Shown here piece after piece: positions 35,196 to 43,453 of a stretch of 64,000 nucleotides of DNA. Below the pieces are notes generated by a model, which did not search any database, was not told where the DNA came from, and saw only the letters and a program-made list of their open reading frames with translations. Origin of the DNA: Yersinia hibernica (lineage in GTDB: Bacteria; Pseudomonadota; Gammaproteobacteria; Enterobacterales; Enterobacteriaceae); assembly GCF_004124235.1 (NCBI RefSeq), contig NZ_CP032487.1:4216001-4280000 (forward strand), written 5' to 3'. Numbering within the stretch: position 1 is the first letter of the stretch; the number at the start of each line of letters is the position of its first letter. The position numbers were made by a program, and so were the translations under genes.

Positions 35196-35540
35196 TTATG
35201 GGTTATTATCTTTCGCGACTTCAAAATGCACCGACAACAGATATGCTTCTTCAATGGGTAAATTGGCAAATTTATTGACCACTTGCTGAGCCATTTGCAT
35301 CGAATGTGCTGAAATCTCATCAAATAATGATTTATCCACTTCGGGTAATGGCTCGCCGGTTATTGCGCGCAGCACCATAGCCCGAATATGTGATGTCAAC
35401 ATTTGCTGTTGAACAGCATTGGTGAAAATATTTTCGGCATTTAACATCGCGGTAATTTCAGCTAATACCCGCTCAGTGATGATAATTGCCTCTTCCATTC
35501 CAGGGTTCTCGGCTGCATTCAATGCGGCTACATCATTCAC
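35196..35540 (-). CDS. Stand-alone PRD protein
   Basis: A 114-residue protein made of a single PTS-regulation-domain-like unit. Seen: His51 (TSHIRAMVLRAITGE) and His105 (EEAYLLSVHFEVAK), at the positions of the two phosphorylatable PRD histidines. It has no DNA- or RNA-binding domain. The start is GTG at 35540, supported by AGAGG about 10 bases upstream; the first ATG is 14 codons later. First gene of the minus-strand cluster. Likely a phosphorylation-dependent sensor or a phosphate carrier for the adjacent transporter; that role is inference. Confidence 0.82.
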   Translation of the reverse strand: MNDVAALNAAENPGMEEAIIITERVLAEITAMLNAENIFTNAVQQQMLTSHIRAMVLRAITGEPLPEVDKSLFDEISAHSMQMAQQVVNKFANLPIEEAYLLSVHFEVAKDNNP

Positions 35541-35949
35541 GCTGGCAATCCTCTATTCCTTGCTGCTAACACTCTCTGACTGCAAAGATAAGTTCAGTTA
35601 TTTATCCGTCATCCCTTGCCTCTGCGCTATAACATCACCCTACCTGCAAGCGGAATGGGTGTGTAGCGGCATTTTTTCCAGTTCAAAGTGGAAATGTAAT
35701 GGGCTGGGGGGATCACTTTCGCAAAATAGGCATGTTAGATAGCTAACTTAATCATTAACAACAAAATAACTTTTATATAAATGCACCGTGAAAGCCTGCG
35801 GTGGAAAAAAGTTCGTGATCCGGATCTCTTTCCTTTCTTGTCGGAAGAGCCTAATATCAGATTAATATTAAGCTATTTTCTAACACCCCCTCTCCTATGG
35901 CGTGGGGGTGTTGTTTTTATGTTTTGCTGAAATTGAATTGGAGAGTGGT
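35541..35949. other. Divergent regulatory region, PRD operon / rnk
   Basis: A 409-bp gene-free region between the divergent PRD cluster and rnk. Candidate elements: a CRP-like site CGTGATCCGGATCTCT (35814-35829) centred on the palindrome GATCCGGATC; a minus-strand extended -10 TGTTATAGC (plus 35626-35634); a small inverted repeat GTTAGATAGCTAAC near 35734-35747; and the rnk leader terminator (separate entry). None of the promoters is strong by eye. I see no credible ORF. Confidence 0.45.
35882..35917 (+). terminator. rnk leader terminator (putative attenuator)
   Basis: AACACCCCC and GGGGGTGTT form a 9-bp stem with a 13-base loop, followed by GTTTTT, ending 33 bases before the rnk ATG and pointing into rnk. 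A terminator inside the leader of the gene it precedes indicates attenuation. A rnk leader with a premature terminator is a known predicted RNA element of gamma-proteobacteria. Confidence 0.75.
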
Positions 35950-36360
35950 ATGACCAAGCCAACCATCACGATTAACGAGCTGGATGCTGAACGTTTGGAT
36001 GCGTTACTGGCGCAACCGGCTTTTGCTGGTTCTGTGGTCGCAACAGCGCTCAACGAAGAACTGGATCGTGCAGAAATTCTGCCCCCGAATGCTATCCCGG
36101 CAGATGTGGTGACCATGAATAGCCGCGTGCGTTTTCGTGACCTGAATAGCCAGGAAGAACATATTCGCACCTTGGTTTATCCGGCATCACTGAAAGACAG
36201 TAACGAGCAACTATCAGTGATGGCACCTTTAGGTGCTGCATTGTTGGGGTTGCATGTTAATGACGAAATTAGTTGGAAATTGCCGGGTGGGGATGAAGCC
36301 CGCATTACCGTGCTGGAATTGCTTTACCAGCCGGAAGCTGCCGGTGAGTATCACCGCTAG
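35950..36360 (+). CDS. rnk: Nucleoside diphosphate kinase regulator Rnk
   Basis: A 136-residue GreA/GreB-like protein that binds RNA polymerase but lacks the long coiled coil needed for transcript cleavage. Seen: [20 protein letters not shown] at the N terminus and the FKBP-like C-terminal domain ([20 protein letters not shown]). The ATG at 35950 has GGAGAG upstream. Another in-frame ATG at 35902 lies inside the leader terminator and is unlikely. Confidence 0.93.
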   Translation: MTKPTITINELDAERLDALLAQPAFAGSVVATALNEELDRAEILPPNAIPADVVTMNSRVRFRDLNSQEEHIRTLVYPASLKDSNEQLSVMAPLGAALLGLHVNDEISWKLPGGDEARITVLELLYQPEAAGEYHR

Positions 36361-36376
36361 TTATTCCTCAAAGCCT

Positions 36377-36409
36377 TTGGCGTTACAGCTAGCAGTGCTG
36401 TAACGCCAA
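36377..36409. terminator. Bidirectional hairpin between rnk and cybC
   Basis: TTGGCGTTACAGC and GCTGTAACGCCAA form a perfect 13-bp stem around a 7-base loop in the 64-bp gap between convergent stops. No long T-run, but it is well placed to terminate both genes. Confidence 0.65.
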
Positions 36410-36424
36410 GTGCGAGGGGTGCGA

Positions 36425-36811
36425 TTAGCGGTATTTTTTGTGGTAAGTATCGCGAGTCGGTTTAAAGTCTTGTGCGGCCTTTTTAGCGTCATCTAACTTG
36501 CCCTGATCAGCTAATGCCAGCGCGCCATCAATTTGCCCAATTAATAAATCCAAACCGTGGCGGAAGTCTTTAACTTCGGGGCTATCTGCAGCTTTGTCTT
36601 TTAACTTGGTGGGGATCCCTCGCTGTGCATCCTGTGCCGCCACCCGCATCGCCTGTAAACCTTGTTTGATAACATCGGTTGAGTCAGCTTTCAGCACTTT
36701 GCCGTAATTCTCCGCGATAGTATCCATGTTATCGGCCACACTGGCCGCCATTGCTAGACTGCTGGCACTGAGTAATGCCGCCGCGATTAATGCCATGATT
36801 GTCTTGCCCAT
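36425..36811 (-). CDS. cybC: Cytochrome b562
   Basis: Periplasmic four-helix-bundle haem protein of unknown physiological role. Seen: 128 residues; signal peptide ending MAA, mature ASVADNMDTIAENYGKVL with the haem ligand Met7, the conserved SPEVKDFRHGLDLLIGQID, and the second ligand His near the C terminus (RDTYHKKYR). Both ligands are present, so haem binding should be intact. A Fur-box-like sequence lies just upstream. Confidence 0.93.
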   Translation of the reverse strand: MGKTIMALIAAALLSASSLAMAASVADNMDTIAENYGKVLKADSTDVIKQGLQAMRVAAQDAQRGIPTKLKDKAADSPEVKDFRHGLDLLIGQIDGALALADQGKLDDAKKAAQDFKPTRDTYHKKYR

Positions 36812-36836
36812 TTGCGTTCCTTATAATTATTGTTTA

Positions 36837-36855
36837 GTTAATGATTATCGTTGAT
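36837..36855. promoter_or_regulatory. Fur-box-like site upstream of cybC
   Basis: GTTAATGATTATCGTTGAT reads on the minus strand as ATCAACGATAATCATTAAC, 14 of 19 matches to the Fur consensus GATAATGATAATCATTATC, with the central GATAATCATTA perfect. It sits 26-44 bp upstream of the cybC ATG, overlapping the expected -35 area. Confidence 0.5.
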
Positions 36856-36948
36856 ACATTGCTCCTACTTAACATAGGCAATAGAAAACCAAACTGACAA
36901 TAATTTTTTGTCATCGGCTGAAAAATGGGCGTGGGTGGGATTTTGGCC

Positions 36949-36976
36949 AAAAAAAAGCTGGCAATAGATGCCAGCC
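36949..36976 (-). terminator. Rho-independent terminator after pmbA
   Basis: On the minus strand GCTGGC and GCCAGC form a 6-bp stem (7-base loop) followed by eight T residues, 22 bp after the pmbA stop. A canonical terminator that separates pmbA from cybC. Confidence 0.88.
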
Positions 36977-36998
36977 TTAGTTCCACAGCAACACCCTA

Positions 36999-38339
36999 TT
37001 ATTCGCCAGCAATCTTCATGGCAGGTAATAAAATAGAGCCGCACTGAATGTTACTGCGGGTTTCGATATCGCTGCCGATACTGACGATATTGCGCAGCAT
37101 ATCTTGCAAGTTACCGGCGATAGTTATCTCACTGACCGGATATTGAATTTCACCGTTTTCAACCCAGAAACCGGCGGCACCCCGGGAATAATCCCCAGTC
37201 ACCGTGCTAACCCCTTGGCCCATCAATTCGGTCACCACCAGGCCTTTATCCAGCTGCTTGAGCATGCCGGCAAAATCCTGGCCCTGGCCGGCAATGCGCC
37301 AGTTATGAATGCCACCCGCATGCCCGGTGCTTTGTAGCCCCAATTTACGGGCAGAATAGCTGGTCAGCAGATAGGTTTGCAGCACCCCATCCTTGACGAT
37401 TTCGCGTTGCAATGTGCGCACGCCTTCACTGTCAAATGGCGTCGAAGCAAGGCCGCGCAATAAATGCGGATGTTCTTCGATAGTCAGCCACTCGGGTAAA
37501 ATCTGCTTGCCAAGGTGGTCGAGCAAGAAAGTGGATTTACGGTAAATATTGCCACCGCTGATAGCAGAAACCAAATGACCAAACAGACCGGTAGCGACTT
37601 CTGCGGCAAACAGCACCGGCGACTGCATAGTGGGCAGCTTACGGGGTGACAAACGCGATAAAGTACGGCGGGCACACTCTGCACCGACCCATTCAGGGCT
37701 GGCTAAATCTTCCATTCGGCGGCCAATGGTATAGGCGTAATCCCGCTCCATATCGCCACCGTGTTCAGCAATCACACTGCTGGAAAGGGAATGGCGGCTT
37801 GAACAGTAGCTTTGCAACATACCGTGGCTATTGCCGAAAACTTTGATGCCATAATGGCTGTTAAAGCTGCCGCCCTCGGTATTGGTAATACGTTTATCTG
37901 CTTGTAATGCTGCTTGTTCTGCACGTGCCGCCAGCAAGATTCCCTGCTCAGCATCCAAATCACTCGGATGGAACAAATCTAAATCTGGCGCATCAAAGGC
38001 CAGCAAAGATTTTTCAGCCGGGCCTGCATAAGGGTCTGGTGAAGTATAACGGGCGATATCCAGTGCCGCCTGTACCGTACGGGCGACGGCATCTGGGTTT
38101 AAGTCGGTGGTGGACGCGCTGCCTTTACGCTGCTGGTGATAGACCGTGATCCCCAGCGCACCATCACTGTTGAATTCCACGTTTTCCACTTCACCAAAGC
38201 GAGTGCTAACACTGATTCCGGTGGTTTTGCTGACGGCAACTTCGGCCGCATCAGAACCCGCGCGGGCCAATTCCAACGCCTGTGCGACAGCGTGTTCCAG
38301 CGTGTTACGCTGTTGTGCAACTTGAGTGACTACTTTCAT
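36999..38339 (-). CDS. pmbA: Metalloprotease subunit TldE (PmbA)
   Basis: Partner of TldD in a heterodimeric metalloprotease that processes microcin B17 and degrades CcdA-type unfolded peptides; also called TldE. Seen: 446 residues from the ATG at 38339 ([20 protein letters not shown]); [18 protein letters not shown] and [17 protein letters not shown] near the C terminus. It lacks the HExxxH zinc motif, as expected for TldE. Upstream in-frame codons to 38471 run through the divergent promoter region and were not used. TldD lies about 7.5 kb away. Confidence 0.94.
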   Translation of the reverse strand: MKVVTQVAQQRNTLEHAVAQALELARAGSDAAEVAVSKTTGISVSTRFGEVENVEFNSDGALGITVYHQQRKGSASTTDLNPDAVARTVQAALDIARYTSPDPYAGPAEKSLLAFDAPDLDLFHPSDLDAEQGILLAARAEQAALQADKRITNTEGGSFNSHYGIKVFGNSHGMLQSYCSSRHSLSSSVIAEHGGDMERDYAYTIGRRMEDLASPEWVGAECARRTLSRLSPRKLPTMQSPVLFAAEVATGLFGHLVSAISGGNIYRKSTFLLDHLGKQILPEWLTIEEHPHLLRGLASTPFDSEGVRTLQREIVKDGVLQTYLLTSYSARKLGLQSTGHAGGIHNWRIAGQGQDFAGMLKQLDKGLVVTELMGQGVSTVTGDYSRGAAGFWVENGEIQYPVSEITIAGNLQDMLRNIVSIGSDIETRSNIQCGSILLPAMKIAGE

Positions 38340-38507
38340 CAGTCTGCCATAATTAATGAGATAATCGTTCAGGAAAGTGTCGTAATACGACGACTTACAC
38401 GGATAAAATAGAGGATTCCATAGTTCTGAGTCTATCAGAGATCTTTGTACAATTTCGCAGAAAGCCCACAACCTGCTACGATTAGCCTCTTTTTAAGGAA
38501 TTTGACC

Positions 38508-39056
38508 ATGAACAAACAGCCCGAAGACTGGCTAGATGAAGTCCCAGAAGATAAAAACGACGATGACGATGAAATTATCTGGGTCAGTAAAAGTGAAATT
38601 AAACGTGATGCCGAAGCGCTAAAAGATCTCGGCTCCGAGCTGGTTGAGCTGGGTAAAAATGCGCTGGATAAAATCCCGTTGGATGAAGATCTGCTGGCAG
38701 CCATTGAATTGGCACAGAAAATCAAGAAAGAGGGCCGACGCCGCCAACTTCAGCTCATCGGTAAAATGCTGCGTAGCCGTGATGTCGAGCCAATCCAGAC
38801 CGCATTGGATAAGCTGAAGAATCGCCATAACCAGCAAGTCTCGCTGTTCCATAAACTGGAAACGCTGCGTGACCGTTTAGTTGCCGAGGGTGATGATGCA
38901 ATCCCTACTGTGTTGGAATTGTATCCGGATGCCGATCGCCAGCAACTGCGTAGCTTGGTGCGCAATGCCCAGAAAGAGCAAGCCGCGAATAAACCGCCGA
39001 AGTCATATCGTCAGATCTTCCAGTATCTGCGTGAATTGGCAGAAAAACAGCCGTAA
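38508..39056 (+). CDS. darP: Ribosome-associated protein DarP (YjgA)
   Basis: Dual-action ribosomal assembly factor associated with late 50S precursors. Seen: 182 residues; acidic N terminus ([20 protein letters not shown]), then long charged helices ([35 protein letters not shown]). The ATG at 38508 follows TTAAGGAA. Divergent from pmbA across 168 bp, the E. coli arrangement. Confidence 0.94.
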   Translation: MNKQPEDWLDEVPEDKNDDDDEIIWVSKSEIKRDAEALKDLGSELVELGKNALDKIPLDEDLLAAIELAQKIKKEGRRRQLQLIGKMLRSRDVEPIQTALDKLKNRHNQQVSLFHKLETLRDRLVAEGDDAIPTVLELYPDADRQQLRSLVRNAQKEQAANKPPKSYRQIFQYLRELAEKQP

Positions 39057-39065
39057 TCGGGCGGG

Positions 39066-39082
39066 GCCGGGTCAGACCCGGC
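39066..39082. terminator. Short hairpin between darP and barstar gene
   Basis: GCCGGGT-CAG-ACCCGGC, a perfect 7-bp GC-rich stem in the 49-bp gap between convergent genes. No T-run; termination role tentative. Confidence 0.4.
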
Positions 39083-39105
39083 TCCCGACGCCATAACATT
39101 TTCCA

Positions 39106-39372
39106 TCAGGCGATATTAAAGCGCAGGCTGCCTGCCAGCTCCTCTTCCGCCTCTTCGAACAATAAAACTATTGCCCCAAAACGGCGTTTCCGGCGGTGAT
39201 TGAAATGAATAAATTCAATCTCTACCGGTAAAGCTATCTCGCCGGTGACCACATCCCACAGCGCATCCAGATTGGCACCAAAGCCTTCACTCAGCGCAAA
39301 CTGTTGGGAGAATGCGCGATAAAAAGCTGGAAGATCAGGTATATGGTCAAAATCGAATACCACTTTTACCAT
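39106..39372 (-). CDS. Barstar-family ribonuclease inhibitor
   Basis: An 88-residue barstar homologue, the length of classical barstar. Seen: FGANLDALWDVVTG with Asn34, Asp36, Trp39 and Asp40 in the helix that plugs the barnase active site (compare YGENLDALWD of barstar). Encoded 4 bp after the barnase-like gene and so presumably its antidote, protecting the cytoplasm before export. E. coli has a barstar-like gene (yhcO) at this locus. Confidence 0.88.
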   Translation of the reverse strand: MVKVVFDFDHIPDLPAFYRAFSQQFALSEGFGANLDALWDVVTGEIALPVEIEFIHFNHRRKRRFGAIVLLFEEAEEELAGSLRFNIA

Positions 39373-39376
39373 CTTT

Positions 39377-39850
39377 TCACTCCATCCGAATGAAATGCTT
39401 GTAGTGATCCTGAGTCAGATAAATCAGGCCGTCATTGGAGTAAAGCAGCCGATCAGTGCCACGATGCCCACAGCGATAATTCACATCAGCTTCACGCCAG
39501 TTGCGGCCTTTAGCTTCAGGCAGTTGGCGCTCACGGTTAGAAAACCTGTCACCACCAATCGCTTTGCCTGGCAGCACCTGGCACAAATTACCTTCTTTTG
39601 GGTTCCAGCCCTTTTCACGTGCCTGCTGTTTGGTGATATAAAAATCCGGCAGGCGGTGATGGTCTTGCAAATATTTTACCACCTGCGGGTGTTGAGTTAA
39701 TTGCTCGATAGACGCAGGAGCCGATAACCGTTGGCGCTCTATGTCTGGCGCTTGGCCGATAGCACGCGCAGTGACATTATCAATACTTTGCCACGTTGCC
39801 ACGATCAGCAGTAATACCGCGCCCAGAATGGCTATAAGTCGCTTATGCAT
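39377..39850 (-). CDS. Barnase-family exported ribonuclease
   Basis: A 157-residue guanyl-specific ribonuclease of the barnase family. Seen: an N-terminal hydrophobic segment (LIAILGAVLLLIVATW, about 5-20) acting as signal peptide or membrane anchor; the catalytic domain from about residue 48 has LPDFYITKQQAREKGW, GNLCQVLPGKAIGGDRFSNR, NWREADVNYRCGHRGTDRLL and TQDHYKHF. All active-site residues are kept with barnase spacing: Lys74, Glu120, Arg130, Arg134, His149 (barnase 27, 73, 83, 87, 102). Followed by its barstar. Exported nuclease with immunity; purpose (nutrition, defence, competition) unknown. Confidence 0.9.
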   Translation of the reverse strand: MHKRLIAILGAVLLLIVATWQSIDNVTARAIGQAPDIERQRLSAPASIEQLTQHPQVVKYLQDHHRLPDFYITKQQAREKGWNPKEGNLCQVLPGKAIGGDRFSNRERQLPEAKGRNWREADVNYRCGHRGTDRLLYSNDGLIYLTQDHYKHFIRME

Positions 39851-39886
39851 GGTTCTCCTTAACCCTTAGGCTGCTACTCATTTAAT

Positions 39887-41368
39887 TTATAAATTGCCCA
39901 GATGCAGAGTTTTAACTTCCATAAACTCATCCAGCCCCAGCACAGAGCCCTCCCGGCCAAGACCGGATTCTTTCACGCCACCGAAAGGGGCTAATTCAGT
40001 CGACACCGAGCTTTCGTTCACGCCAATCATACCGCTTTCCAGTGCGTCTGAAACCCGGAATACTCGCTGCAAGTTCTGAGTATAAAAGTAAGCCGCTAAT
40101 CCAAATGGGGTGTTATTCGCGCGCTTAATAACTTCGGCTTCTGTATTGAAACGAAAACAGGCCGCCAGAGGGCCAAATGTCTCTTCAGAAGCCACTTTCA
40201 TTTGCTCTGTCGCATCAGCAATGACCGTGGGCTGGAAGAAATTCCCACCCAGTTCATGGCGGTTGCCACCGGCTAATAATCGCCCGCCTTTCTCAAGCGC
40301 ATCTTTCACATGGTCTTCAACTTTCTCCAACCCTGCCAGGTTAATCAGTGGCCCCATATTGACGTCTTTATCCATGCCGTTGCCAACTTTTAGTTTCTTA
40401 ACTTCAGCAGCCAACCGATTAACAAACTCATCATAGACACCATCTTGGATATAAAAACGGTTAACACAGACACACACTTGCCCAGCATTGCGGAATTTAC
40501 AGGCCATGGCCCCTGCAATGGCGGCATCTAAATCAGCATCGTCAAACACGATATACGGCGCATTCCCCCCCAATTCCATGGAAATTTTCTTCATGGTCGC
40601 GGCGGCATTGCGCATTAACGTTTTGCCCACTTCAGTCGAACCGGTGAAGGAAATTTTACGCACTTCAGGGCTGTCCATGATGGCATCGCTGATAGCATGG
40701 GTGTCACCGGCGACGCCATTAAGCACGCCCGCCGGCACCCCCGCTTGCTCGGCCAATGCCAGCAAAGCAAAGGCGGAAAGCGGTGTGTTGTTAGCCGGTT
40801 TAATCAGCCCGGTACAGCCCGCCGCCAGCGCTGGCCCCAGCTTACGGGTCAACATCGCCAGTGGGAAATTCCACGGCGTGATCGCCGCCACCACACCGAC
40901 CGGCTCACGGGTGGCCAGAATGCGCGCGCCTTCTTTGGCCGGTGGAATGATTTCACCATTGGCACGCTTAGCCTGCTCACTAAACCATTGAATAAAGCTG
41001 GCGGCATAGGCCACCTCGCCCAATGCTTCTTTCAATGGTTTACCTTGCTCAGAAACCATTATCTCCGCCAATGATTGCTGGTGTTCCATTATCAGCAAAT
41101 ACCAGCGCTGTAGAATCTCTGCGCGCTGTTTCGCTGGCGTTTTGCGCCAAGCGGGAAAAGCCTCGCTGGCGGCTTTAATGGCGGCTTCTGTTTCCGCTTT
41201 ACCGGATTTCGCCACTTTCGCGACCAATGCACCAGTGGCGGGGTTGCGAACCTCGAAAGTGCTCTGCGCCTGATGCCAGGAACCGCCGACAAAATAGCCA
41301 ATATGGTAAACACCGTCGCTCTGTTGTTGAGATTGTAATGGATCGCGTAATGAGTTTTGTGCTGACAC
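39887..41368 (-). CDS. gabD: NAD(P)+-dependent succinate-semialdehyde dehydrogenase
   Basis: Aldehyde dehydrogenase of 493 residues, closest by eye to E. coli GabD, which oxidises succinate semialdehyde to succinate in GABA breakdown. Seen: AITPWNFPLAMLTRKLGPAL, SFTGSTEVGKTLM (NAD(P) loop), the general-base Glu in SMELGGNAPYIVFDDADLD and the catalytic Cys in RNAGQVCVCVNRFY, with a second Cys two residues on as in E. coli GabD. There is no gabT or gabP beside it, so another semialdehyde (for example glutarate semialdehyde) remains possible. Confidence 0.82.
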   Translation of the reverse strand: MSAQNSLRDPLQSQQQSDGVYHIGYFVGGSWHQAQSTFEVRNPATGALVAKVAKSGKAETEAAIKAASEAFPAWRKTPAKQRAEILQRWYLLIMEHQQSLAEIMVSEQGKPLKEALGEVAYAASFIQWFSEQAKRANGEIIPPAKEGARILATREPVGVVAAITPWNFPLAMLTRKLGPALAAGCTGLIKPANNTPLSAFALLALAEQAGVPAGVLNGVAGDTHAISDAIMDSPEVRKISFTGSTEVGKTLMRNAAATMKKISMELGGNAPYIVFDDADLDAAIAGAMACKFRNAGQVCVCVNRFYIQDGVYDEFVNRLAAEVKKLKVGNGMDKDVNMGPLINLAGLEKVEDHVKDALEKGGRLLAGGNRHELGGNFFQPTVIADATEQMKVASEETFGPLAACFRFNTEAEVIKRANNTPFGLAAYFYTQNLQRVFRVSDALESGMIGVNESSVSTELAPFGGVKESGLGREGSVLGLDEFMEVKTLHLGNL

Positions 41369-41488
41369 GGGTCGACCTCCTGCGGGGAATGATGCCCCCC
41401 ATCAATGGGAGGCTAGGAAGGATAATTCCAGATTCAGTATAGCCCTTGGAAAAGCGATGGGAACAACTTAGCGCCCTTCAGCCCGCGA

Positions 41489-43453
41489 TTATATCAGCGC
41501 ACTCTGATAACGGTGCAGCATGTCAGCCAACCGTTTTACTGGGCGAGTAACTGAATCAGGTGACTGATAATCAATCAATTTTTGCTGATATTGCGCTAAT
41601 TCCTGCAACAGTCGGGCGAAGTAATAGCGCCGCTTCTGGGAATTCTTTGCATTAATGACTCTATCCGCCGTGTAACGAATTTGCTTATGGAAAGCACTCA
41701 ATTCAGCATTGACCGGAATTTCCGTTTTATTGAGCCGCTGATGGGCGATTATCAAGCTTAAGGCCAGCCGATACTTATCAATATCACCGGGGAACATCAT
41801 TAAAAGCTGATTAAGCTGTTGATATAAAGCAGGTAAATGATTTTCATTACGCCGCGCTTTATTGGTGGTCAGGGCAGACACCGCACTGTAAACAAAGCGG
41901 TTTAGTAAAGTTCTGCCCGTTCGGTCTTTGGCATTATCACGGATCAACAGCAGCACAATCAGGGAAACAAAACAGCCGACAATTTGGCCCAATGCGCTGT
42001 CGAGGAACAAGCTGACATTAAATTGCATCGGATTACTCAATACCATGATGTTGATGGTACTGGCCAATGTCCCCAGAGATCCCAGCCGCCGCTTTTGTAC
42101 TTCAATACCAATAATAAACGCCAACAATCCCAAACTGATACACAGCAGTAACATGCTCTGCTGCGTGGCCGGAATGATAAACAGAAAGTACAGCGCCCCA
42201 ATGGGCAGGGCCATAACCACCCCTAGCAAGAAGTCTATTGCCACCATCCGCGGATTAGGGGTGCGCATCGCCAACGACGTCACCACCGCAATCATCACCA
42301 TACACCCCGCCCCTGATGTCCAGCCAGTCCACAACCAAAACAGGCCGCCGATTGCCGTCGCAATACCGGTGCGTAGGCCGTTAATCATGGCGTGGTGACC
42401 CTCAGCGGAGACATGTTTCACCGGCACAACACCGGCGAGAATATCTTCTTCGACCCGGCTGATGCTGCTGTTGGTGTGGATCCCTTTTGCCAGTAATAAA
42501 TATCGTGTTGCCGCCCCGACCCAACTGCTGATGGTATGGGGAATGGTTTCACTGTGGCTGGCACCAATGAATTGGCGCAACTTTTTCATGCGCTGATGGA
42601 TGTCAGCCGGCGTGTGCGCCGGTTTGCTCAGCATGGCTTTCAGTTCAGCGCTTAAAATATCGGGGTGGTTCGCCAGTAGCAGGTAGGTTTCACACGCCTG
42701 AGTGATCAGTGTTAATGACTCGGTGTGCAGCACCTGCAAACGCCGATTGCAGCGCTGCCAGCGGGAAGATTCCATCATCAGATAGCTGCGCATCCCATTG
42801 AGTGCAGTGGTATTTTTAACTAAATCATTCCAGGCTCGGTCAATATCGGCCTTTTCCGCAGGGCGAATGCACAGCTGCAGAAGTTGGTATTGATCCACCA
42901 GCACTTTGTCCACTAGGCGATCAATATCTTGTTTAATTGATCGCGGTGAAAACAGCAGGTCAGCCAGCACTGCACAGACAATCCCCAACACAATCTCACT
43001 GCAGCGCTCTACGGCAAACTGGGGGGTTAACAGGGGGGTTTCGCCGGTCGTCACAATGATGATAAGCGCGGTATAACCCGCTAGACCAAAAGCATAAGAG
43101 TTTTCCACTCGTACCAATGATGAGATCCAGGTACACACCCCGGCCCACAAGCAGCACAACATCAGCGTCAAAACCGGCGCTCTAATCGTCAGAACAATAA
43201 TCAACAAGCCGCCAATACAGCCGATAAATGTTCCGATAATGCGCAGCCAGCCCCGATGACGAATCGCCCCAGAGAAAGGTTCGCCGCCCGCTGCAAAAGC
43301 CGGGCCAGCAGCCACAATCGCGGCGGTCAATACTGACCAACGCGGCGTTTCTAATTGCAAATGAAAGCCCAGAAACAGCGCAGCGACAATGGCAAAACTG
43401 AGCTTAAAAGCAAAGCGCAGACGGATAAAGGTCGGGCTGGTCATGTTAGCCAA
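41489..43453 (-). CDS. aaeB: AaeB, p-hydroxybenzoic acid efflux pump subunit
   Basis: Inner-membrane FUSC-family efflux protein exporting aromatic carboxylic acids with AaeA. Seen: 654 residues; two clusters of membrane segments (about 10-160 and 350-500) separated by soluble helical regions, with the paired motifs [20 protein letters not shown] and [20 protein letters not shown]. Overlaps the aaeA stop by 8 bp. The E. coli order aaeXAB, divergent from aaeR, is kept. Confidence 0.94.
   Translation of the reverse strand: MANMTSPTFIRLRFAFKLSFAIVAALFLGFHLQLETPRWSVLTAAIVAAGPAFAAGGEPFSGAIRHRGWLRIIGTFIGCIGGLLIIVLTIRAPVLTLMLCCLWAGVCTWISSLVRVENSYAFGLAGYTALIIIVTTGETPLLTPQFAVERCSEIVLGIVCAVLADLLFSPRSIKQDIDRLVDKVLVDQYQLLQLCIRPAEKADIDRAWNDLVKNTTALNGMRSYLMMESSRWQRCNRRLQVLHTESLTLITQACETYLLLANHPDILSAELKAMLSKPAHTPADIHQRMKKLRQFIGASHSETIPHTISSWVGAATRYLLLAKGIHTNSSISRVEEDILAGVVPVKHVSAEGHHAMINGLRTGIATAIGGLFWLWTGWTSGAGCMVMIAVVTSLAMRTPNPRMVAIDFLLGVVMALPIGALYFLFIIPATQQSMLLLCISLGLLAFIIGIEVQKRRLGSLGTLASTINIMVLSNPMQFNVSLFLDSALGQIVGCFVSLIVLLLIRDNAKDRTGRTLLNRFVYSAVSALTTNKARRNENHLPALYQQLNQLLMMFPGDIDKYRLALSLIIAHQRLNKTEIPVNAELSAFHKQIRYTADRVINAKNSQKRRYYFARLLQELAQYQQKLIDYQSPDSVTRPVKRLADMLHRYQSALI

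Noticed and set aside
35419..35742. 107-codon plus-strand ORF across the PRD gene start and intergenic region
   Set aside because: Overlaps the PRD gene on the other strand and has no ribosome site or family resemblance; real genes on both sides explain the region.
40488..40991. 167-codon plus-strand ORF opposite gabD
   Set aside because: Shadow of a conserved dehydrogenase gene; no independent support.
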